Shown one piece after another: positions 58,896 to 64,000 of a DNA stretch of 64,000 nucleotides. Every line of letters starts with the position of its first letter. Position 1 is the first letter of the stretch. A program made the position numbers and the translations under genes. Where the stretch lies: assembly GCA_937884995.1 (NCBI GenBank), contig CAKZZL010000012.1, positions 17,636 through 81,635 of the forward strand, in the 5' to 3' direction. The notes under the pieces were generated by a model. That model ran no database searches, was not told where the DNA came from, and saw nothing but the letters and a program-made list of their open reading frames with translations. This DNA comes from an uncultured Clostridia bacterium. Its GTDB lineage: Bacteria > Bacillota > Clostridia > Oscillospirales > Acutalibacteraceae.

Positions 58896-59159
58896 TTATT
58901 TACGAAGACCGAGTCTTGAAACGATAGAACGATATCTTTCGATATCAACCTTTTGAAGATATGCTAAAAGGTTACGTCTGTGACCAACCATCTTAAGAAG
59001 TCCTCTTCTTGAATGATGGTCCTTCTTGTTGATCTTCAAATGCTCGTTAAGATCATTGATTCTCTTTGTAAGAACAGCTATCTGTACTTCAGGAGAACCT
59101 GTGTCACCTTCGTGAGTTGCATACTCGGCCATAATAGCCTGCTTCTCTTCTTTTGTCAT
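58896..59159 (-). CDS. rpsO: 30S ribosomal protein S15
   Basis: 87 residues, exact family length. H-E-G-D-T-G-S-P-E-V-Q-I-A and D-H-H-S-R-R-G-L-L and V-G-H-R-R-N-L-L-A-Y-L are the S15 signatures. Binds the central domain of 16S rRNA. Followed by pnp. Own promoter at 59262-59290 and a structured leader that may bind S15. Confidence 0.97.
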   Translation of the reverse strand: MTKEEKQAIMAEYATHEGDTGSPEVQIAVLTKRINDLNEHLKINKKDHHSRRGLLKMVGHRRNLLAYLQKVDIERYRSIVSRLGLRK

Positions 59160-59164
59160 CTTTT

Positions 59165-59255
59165 TTCACCTCATTATATATATTTATCATTTGCCTCAGT
59201 TCAAAGCAGGTGAACACCCTTTGGGTTTGCACAATGAACCGAGAACAACGACAGC
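59165..59255 (-). promoter_or_regulatory. Possible S15-binding leader of rpsO
   Basis: On the minus strand GGTTCA and TGAACT bracket a hairpin whose tip is ACCC-AAA-GGGT (plus-strand region 59205-59240). S15 represses its own mRNA in several bacteria through such leaders. Structure is drawn by eye only. Confidence 0.3.
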
Positions 59256-59261
59256 CTTAAT

Positions 59262-59290
59262 AATATATCACATGTTCTTTGCTTTTGCAA
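59262..59290 (-). promoter_or_regulatory. Promoter of rpsO
   Basis: On the minus strand TTGCAA (complement of 59285-59290), 17 bp, TATATT (complement of 59262-59267). Confidence 0.6.
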
Positions 59291-59297
59291 GTGTTTT

Positions 59298-61406
59298 TTA
59301 GCTCAGTATTTCATTTGACGTCTGTGCCGGCTGAACATCGCTTGTCAGATTAAAATATGCCTCGCATATCTCTGCGACATATACGGCAAGTCCGGTAGAC
59401 ATAGCATTTTCAATGGCTATAGCAACTGCTATTTGTGGATTATCTGCCGGTGCATAGGCAATCATAAAGCCGTTTGTATATGAAACGGTTACCCCGTTAA
59501 CTCTCTTTTTAACCTGAGCTGTACCTGTTTTACATGCAATCGGATATTTCAAATCTCTGAAAGCCGAGAAACTGCTTCCGAGATTTACCATACCTTTTTT
59601 TACAGCCTCTTTTGATTCTTCTGAAATATTCAGTTCGCGTATAACGGTAGGTTCTGCCTCATATACAGTCTCTGTATAGTCAGCAGACTTTATTGCTTTT
59701 ACAAAATGAGCCTTGTATTTTGTGCCGCCGTTTGCCAATGTGGCGACATAACATGCAAGTTGTATCGGTGTAAACAAGTTATCTGACTGACCTATTGCCG
59801 CCTGTACAACGTCGCCGGGGTACCATGTGCCACCTGCGGCTTCTCTCTCCTCCGGACCGGCAACAACGCCCGTTGCCTCCGTCAGTTCAACCCCGGTTTT
59901 TTCACCGAGTCCGAATTTTCTGAAATAACTTGAAAGGCGATCAATTCCCAGTCGTCTGCCAACTTCATAGAAATACACATTGCATGAATTATATATCGCT
60001 GTATCAACATATTGATTTGAACCGCCGTGCGAGTTGTTGTTGAAACACTGGAAAGTCTGGTCTGAAAAGTATTTATAGTAGACATTACAGAATATAGGTG
60101 TTGAAGATGTTACAACGCCTTCTTCAAGGCCTCCGATGGCAACTGCAGGTTTTACAGTCGAGCCCGGGGCATATGTACTTCTCAAGGCCCTGTTCCAAAG
60201 AGGTGATGTCGCATCATTGTTAAGTTCAATGACATTTTCTTTGTATGTAGTCAAGTCAAAACTCGGGTATGTTGCACATGCCAGGACGGAAAAATCATTC
60301 ACGTCAAGTACAACCACACTTCCTGCAGCTGCAGTTGAAGAATTGCCTTTAGTATTTTCAACCCTCGAATTTAAGATTTTCTGAACCTTCTGTTGAAAAT
60401 CAGCATCAAATGTCAATATGACATTGTTTCCGTTAACAGGTTCGGTTGTCACCGCGGTGGATTTGTTACCATCCGCAGTTATTGTAGTTGTTGAGAGTCC
60501 GTTTGTGCCTTTCAGTTCTTCCTCCATGGCGTTTTCTATGCCGAACTTACCTATCTTGTCGGTCATCCCGTAGGATCTCAGCTTTATAACTTCTTTTTCC
60601 TCATCGCTGAGTGTTTCGTCCGCCATTTGTTCTTCGTACTTTTTCGTCTGCGCTTCGTATTCATTTGCATCGATATAGTCATAATATCCTATGATATGGG
60701 GCGCTATACTTCCGTCATAATATTCCCTGCTCGTATCAACACGAACTTCAACACCAGTATAATAACGGCTTTGTTCTTTTATGATATATACAACTTCATC
60801 AGATACATTTTCAGCAAAAGTGAAAGGCTGGGAGCGGGAGAAATCGGCATTTACCATTGCAAAATAGACGCTTGCAAGTTTAATGGCGTTTTTAGCCGAG
60901 TAATCCTGTAACTCATAGTAGTCAACGAGTGCATCAAAACAATTCTGCGCAGTTGCATACATGTTTAAATTGAGATAGCCTTTTTCAAAAAGTTTCTCTT
61001 TCATTGCCCTGCTGTCTTCTTTATATACGATTTCATTACCCTTGAATTCAATGGGCAGCATCGCATTATATTCCAGTTTATGTTTTTCAAAAAGATTTAT
61101 GAGTTTGAGAACCAGCTCATTCCTGCTTGCCTTATCAGTTGATCTAGGAAAATATGAGCCGTCAAAATATACCGAATATGATGCCACATTGTAAGCAAGA
61201 GAAGTTCCTTTGTTGTCAAGTATCTCACCCCTGACAGCCTTTACCGTAGTTGAGGATTTGGATAAGGAGACACTGCTTGAATATGCCTCCGGACTTATAA
61301 TCTGAATTCTGAAAAGGTCGGCAATAAATATAGATGCGACAAACAAAATCAATACCGTTACTGCGGTAGTACGGAATTTCAAGCTGTAACTGTTTCGCAT
61401 CTTCAT
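59298..61406 (-). CDS. mrdA: Penicillin-binding protein 2 (elongation transpeptidase)
   Basis: 702 residues: a membrane helix at ~12-30, a pedestal/dimer domain starting with V-R-G-E-I-L-D-N-K-G-T-S-L-A-Y-N, and a transpeptidase domain with S-T-V-K-P (SxxK), Q-S-D-N (SxN) and C-K-T-G-T-A-Q (KTG). Cross-links wall peptides in the elongation complex. GGAGG precedes the ATG. It is the last gene after mreB, mreC and mreD, a typical order; rodA is not in the window. Confidence 0.92.
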   Translation of the reverse strand: MKMRNSYSLKFRTTAVTVLILFVASIFIADLFRIQIISPEAYSSSVSLSKSSTTVKAVRGEILDNKGTSLAYNVASYSVYFDGSYFPRSTDKASRNELVLKLINLFEKHKLEYNAMLPIEFKGNEIVYKEDSRAMKEKLFEKGYLNLNMYATAQNCFDALVDYYELQDYSAKNAIKLASVYFAMVNADFSRSQPFTFAENVSDEVVYIIKEQSRYYTGVEVRVDTSREYYDGSIAPHIIGYYDYIDANEYEAQTKKYEEQMADETLSDEEKEVIKLRSYGMTDKIGKFGIENAMEEELKGTNGLSTTTITADGNKSTAVTTEPVNGNNVILTFDADFQQKVQKILNSRVENTKGNSSTAAAGSVVVLDVNDFSVLACATYPSFDLTTYKENVIELNNDATSPLWNRALRSTYAPGSTVKPAVAIGGLEEGVVTSSTPIFCNVYYKYFSDQTFQCFNNNSHGGSNQYVDTAIYNSCNVYFYEVGRRLGIDRLSSYFRKFGLGEKTGVELTEATGVVAGPEEREAAGGTWYPGDVVQAAIGQSDNLFTPIQLACYVATLANGGTKYKAHFVKAIKSADYTETVYEAEPTVIRELNISEESKEAVKKGMVNLGSSFSAFRDLKYPIACKTGTAQVKKRVNGVTVSYTNGFMIAYAPADNPQIAVAIAIENAMSTGLAVYVAEICEAYFNLTSDVQPAQTSNEILS

Positions 61407-61428
61407 CGCCTCCTTTTCATCTAATTTT

Positions 61429-61956
61429 TTAGTATTCTATGTATTTAAATGGTATCTTCTGATTTGTGTAATTTACGATTGCATATGCTATCGGTGAAAG
61501 AATCACTGAGTACGCTGCCATCGGAAAATAGTATCTGACAAAAAGCCACATTGCATTATCTATGCCTCTGCTGGTTACAAAAAACAAAGCATAAAGCATG
61601 AAATATATGACTGTAACAAAAACATTCATTATGATAAATGTCAGCAGATTCTTCTGTAAAAAGATTCTTAACACAAGTCCGGAAATGGCACATATGACCA
61701 TAAGCATAAGCGCGTTATATCCGTCTGCAAAGACTGTTACCGTGTCCCAAAGTGCACCTGCAAATATGCCTGCTATTGATCCTATTATCTCCCCTTCAAA
61801 CATAGAGATGCCAATCACTGCAGATATGAGTAAAACCGGTCTTACTTCACCGATTTCCGGAAATATGAGTAATACATTTTGCAAAATATGGGCAAAAAGA
61901 ATCAAGGCAAAATATACTATAAACTTTTTCAGTCCGGTTTTGGTCCTTGTGTTCAT
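61429..61956 (-). CDS. mreD: Rod shape-determining protein MreD
   Basis: 175 residues, five membrane helices, few strong motifs, as is usual for MreD (F-E-G-E-I-I-G-S-I-A-G-I-F-A-G-A-L-W-D matches the conserved E-G-x-x-x-G-x-x-x-G-x-x-x-D-x pattern). Starts two bases after mreC. Links MreC to the rest of the elongation complex. Confidence 0.88.
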   Translation of the reverse strand: MNTRTKTGLKKFIVYFALILFAHILQNVLLIFPEIGEVRPVLLISAVIGISMFEGEIIGSIAGIFAGALWDTVTVFADGYNALMLMVICAISGLVLRIFLQKNLLTFIIMNVFVTVIYFMLYALFFVTSRGIDNAMWLFVRYYFPMAAYSVILSPIAYAIVNYTNQKIPFKYIEY

Positions 61957-61958
61957 AG

Positions 61959-62795
61959 TCAGTCTTCCTCAAATTCTGTTATGACAAAACAGCTTGCTAT
62001 GTCATTCGTATCAATCGCAGGCTTCACAAGAGCGAATGAAGAAAGCTCGCTTGAACTTTGTTCTACCGAACTTACTGTACCTATGATAAGGTCTTTGGGG
62101 AAAAGTCCGCCTGTACCTGATGTGCATACGATACCGCCCTTTGAAACCTTTGTTGTCCTGTCAAGGCCTGAGAGAGCACAGATGCCTTCTACCGCCTGTT
62201 CTGACGTTGAGGATACATAGCCCTGTTCGCCTGTTCTTGCCTCATATGCCGCGATATTTACCGTTGGGTCGGTTATATTCCTTACAACACATGATTTCAA
62301 ATCAACCTCAGTAACTACTCCTATGAGATAGCCGCTGTAAATCACCGCATCATTCACTTCAATGCCGTCTGCAGAGCCTTTGTTAAGCGTAAATGAATTG
62401 AAGAGATCTGCAGAGTCCCTTCCTACTATAGTACAGGAAACCCAGGTGTAATCCGGATTTTGTTCCCTTACTTTCAGAAATTCTTCATATGAATCCAGCA
62501 ATTTCTTTGTATTTTCATAATCAACAAGTTCTGCCCGATACTCGGCTATTTCTTCTTCAAGTTCGTCAATTCTTTTCTTATATGAATTGGAAGAAACAAA
62601 TCCTCCCGTAAAGTTATCTAATTTTTCCGAAATATATGATGCTGCCGACTGCAAAGGACTTGTTATGAGGCTGAGACCCTTTGTTACGGGTGATGATGCA
62701 CTCCTGCTGACAGCAGCAAGAACCGTAGCCGCCACTAAAAGTGCAACTACAATCATCAATACCTTAAAGGTTGTACCCTTGAAAAAATTCTTCAT
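61959..62795 (-). CDS. mreC: Rod shape-determining protein MreC
   Basis: 278 residues: short cytoplasmic start, one membrane helix (~10-30), a coiled coil (~65-105, I-D-E-L-E-E-E-I-A-E-Y-R-A-E-L) and beta domains with the L-N-K-G-S-A-D-G-I-E-V-N-D-A-V motif. Extracellular scaffold between MreB and PBP2. Confidence 0.92.
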   Translation of the reverse strand: MKNFFKGTTFKVLMIVVALLVAATVLAAVSRSASSPVTKGLSLITSPLQSAASYISEKLDNFTGGFVSSNSYKKRIDELEEEIAEYRAELVDYENTKKLLDSYEEFLKVREQNPDYTWVSCTIVGRDSADLFNSFTLNKGSADGIEVNDAVIYSGYLIGVVTEVDLKSCVVRNITDPTVNIAAYEARTGEQGYVSSTSEQAVEGICALSGLDRTTKVSKGGIVCTSGTGGLFPKDLIIGTVSSVEQSSSELSSFALVKPAIDTNDIASCFVITEFEED

Positions 62796-62811
62796 TTATT
62801 TGTCTCTCCGA

Positions 62812-63801
62812 TTAAATGCTTCCTCTTTCAAGACATATTCCGGTTCCAAGTGCAACGCAGTCAAGCGGATCTGATGCTATATGTACCGGGATTTTAGTCT
62901 CTTCGGAAATCAGTTTGTCAATTCCTCTCAGTAAAGCTCCTCCGCCTGTAAGCATAATACCGTTATCCACTATATCCGCAAGCAGTTCCGGAGGTGTCCT
63001 CTCAAGTGTTGCTCTTATTGTATCCATTATCTTGGCTACAGGCACAGACAACGCTTCTCTGATATCCTCTGATGTTACTTCTATATTTTGCGGGAGGCCG
63101 TCAACAAGGCTTCTGCCTCTTATGTCCATAGCTCCTTCTCCGTCGTATGGGAAAGCAGAACCTATTTTTATTTTGACTTCCTCTGCTGTTCTTTCTCCGA
63201 TAAGAACATTGTTTTGTTTGCTGATATATTCAATGATTGCCTCATCAAATTCTCCGCCTGCAGTTCTTATTGAGTTTGCGGTAACTATATCTCTATATGA
63301 AATAACTGCAACTTCTGTTGTTCCGTATCCGATGTTGACAACCATGTTACCCGTAGGCTCATTCACCGGCATTTCAGCTCCGAGCGCCGCCGCAAGGGGC
63401 TCGCTTATCAAAGAAGCATATTTTGCTCCTGCGTTTCGTGCCGCATCATGGACTGCTTTACGCTCAACTTCCGTAATACCCGAGGGAACCGTTATCAATA
63501 CTCTGGCTCTTGAAAACGGTGATCTCTTAACCGCCATCTTGATAAACTCCTTCAGCATTTCCGAAGTTATCTCTATATCTGCTATAACACCATCTTTGAG
63601 TGGCTTTATGGCTGTTATGGAACCTGGAGTTCTTCCGATCATCTCCTTGGCTTCATTTCCGATTGCCACTACTGTCGGAGGATTGTCTTTCTCTATAACC
63701 GCAACGACTGATGGTTCTCTTATGATAATGCCCTTTCCTTTAAGATAAACAACTGTATTCGCTGTCCCCAGGTCTATTCCAATATCTTGTGCAAAAAGCA
63801 T
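62812..63801 (-). CDS. mreB: Rod shape-determining protein MreB
   Basis: 329 residues, actin fold. D-I-G-I-D-L-G-T-A-N-T (phosphate 1) at the start, V-V-N-I-G-Y-G-T-T-E (phosphate 2; usual D-x-G replaced by N-I-G-Y-G) and L-T-G-G-G-A-L-L (adenosine). GGAGGAG lies seven bases before the ATG at 63801; an ATG at 63822 has no site. First gene of mreBCD-mrdA. Confidence 0.95.
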   Translation of the reverse strand: MLFAQDIGIDLGTANTVVYLKGKGIIIREPSVVAVIEKDNPPTVVAIGNEAKEMIGRTPGSITAIKPLKDGVIADIEITSEMLKEFIKMAVKRSPFSRARVLITVPSGITEVERKAVHDAARNAGAKYASLISEPLAAALGAEMPVNEPTGNMVVNIGYGTTEVAVISYRDIVTANSIRTAGGEFDEAIIEYISKQNNVLIGERTAEEVKIKIGSAFPYDGEGAMDIRGRSLVDGLPQNIEVTSEDIREALSVPVAKIMDTIRATLERTPPELLADIVDNGIMLTGGGALLRGIDKLISEETKIPVHIASDPLDCVALGTGICLERGSI

Positions 63802-64000
63802 CTTATATCTCCTCCGCACCAAAATTTCTCATAATCAATTTATTATATCAAAAATATAGCTTTTATACAATACCCATGCGATTTGTAAAGCTAAATTGAA
63901 AATTGCAATATATGAATATTATCACGCTTGGGAGCACCGCTTCTCACGCTTGAGAGCCATCTATACCACAAGATATAGTAAAAGAGCTCCATCAGCGATT
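63802..64000. other. Window end: AT-rich region upstream of mreB with a short direct repeat
   Basis: TCACGCTTGGGAG (63922-63934) and TCACGCTTGAGAG (63944-63956) are near-identical repeats 22 bases apart. A minus-strand frame is open from the edge to about 63894 (~35 codons) but has no recognisable motif. No gene is called. Confidence 0.5.

Noticed and set aside
62816..63748. Long plus-strand open frame opposite mreB
   Set aside because: Mirror frame of the well-supported mreB coding sequence; Ser/Ile/Pro-rich without motif.
63822..64000. Minus-strand open frame reaching the window edge upstream of mreB
   Set aside because: About 35 codons without recognisable sequence; cannot be told from chance, and the direct repeats argue for non-coding DNA.
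1..64000. CRISPR arrays, insertion sequences, prophage, rRNA or tRNA genes
   Set aside because: No regularly spaced repeats, transposase or integrase motifs, phage genes, or cloverleaf sequences were found on reading through the window.

Overview
The window is a contiguous stretch of bacterial chromosome, almost fully coding, AT-rich (roughly 40% GC by eye), with AGGAGG-type ribosome binding sites, tightly packed operons and TTGACA/TATAAT promoters. T-box leaders, a ferredoxin-dependent 2-oxoacid oxidoreductase, a YerC-type histidine regulator, Prok-RING/DUF2628 and DUF308 proteins point to a strictly anaerobic, peptide-using member of the Clostridia (Bacillota); family-level placement is not possible from this window. 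I see no rRNA, tRNA, CRISPR array, prophage or insertion sequence.

Layout. 1-4.3 kb: end of a metallophosphoesterase gene, a CmpB-type membrane protein divergent from a TetR regulator, a ZIP metal transporter and a MATE pump. 4.4-14.3 kb: peptide use, with an M3 oligoendopeptidase, a very long oligopeptide ABC transporter operon (binding protein, two permeases, two ATPases) and two small membrane proteins. 14.3-27.9 kb: three T-box-controlled transcription units, described below. 28-30 kb: DUF308 protein and a D-2-hydroxyacid dehydrogenase. 30.2-37.8 kb: a nine-gene histidine operon that starts with its own likely regulator and contains a HisZ-HisG fusion. 37.8-45.2 kb, minus strand: hibernation factor, fumarase alpha subunit, DivIC, hemolysin III family protein, a GPH-type symporter, a Mur ligase-acetylglutamate kinase fusion and a phosphoesterase. 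45.3-50.9 kb, mostly plus strand: D,D-carboxypeptidase, lipoprotein (minus), adenosylhomocysteinase, RING-like membrane protein, GalU. 51-63.8 kb, minus strand: an rtcB remnant, a membrane protein, GlnRS, GluRS, GDPD, PNPase, S15, PBP2 and MreDCB.

The standout region is 14.3-27.9 kb. Three T-box leaders each precede genes that include an AMP-forming acyl-CoA synthetase, and the last unit runs on into a four-subunit 2-oxoacid:ferredoxin oxidoreductase (VOR/KOR type). When the 3' sides of the three Stem I elements are aligned on a shared block (codon-N-YTTC-N-GAGC), the codon positions read CTC (Leu), ATC (Ile) and GTA (Val). T-boxes switch genes on when the matching tRNA is uncharged, so the simplest reading is anabolic: exogenous isovalerate, 2-methylbutyrate and isobutyrate are activated to CoA thioesters and reductively carboxylated to the 2-oxo acids of Leu, Ile and Val. 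The chemistry is known from anaerobes; the three matched T-boxes, the HTH-cupin-synthetase fusions, the TIM-barrel-synthetase fusion and an isopropylmalate synthase-like protein lacking its catalytic and metal residues make this a distinctive system.

Other unusual items are the Mur ligase-ArgB fusion, an OppC permease with a repetitive ~210-residue extracellular insert, the HisZ-HisG fusion, and a nested palindrome over the promoter of the histidine operon. Start codons were chosen from ribosome binding sites where they disagreed with the longest open frame; this is stated per gene.
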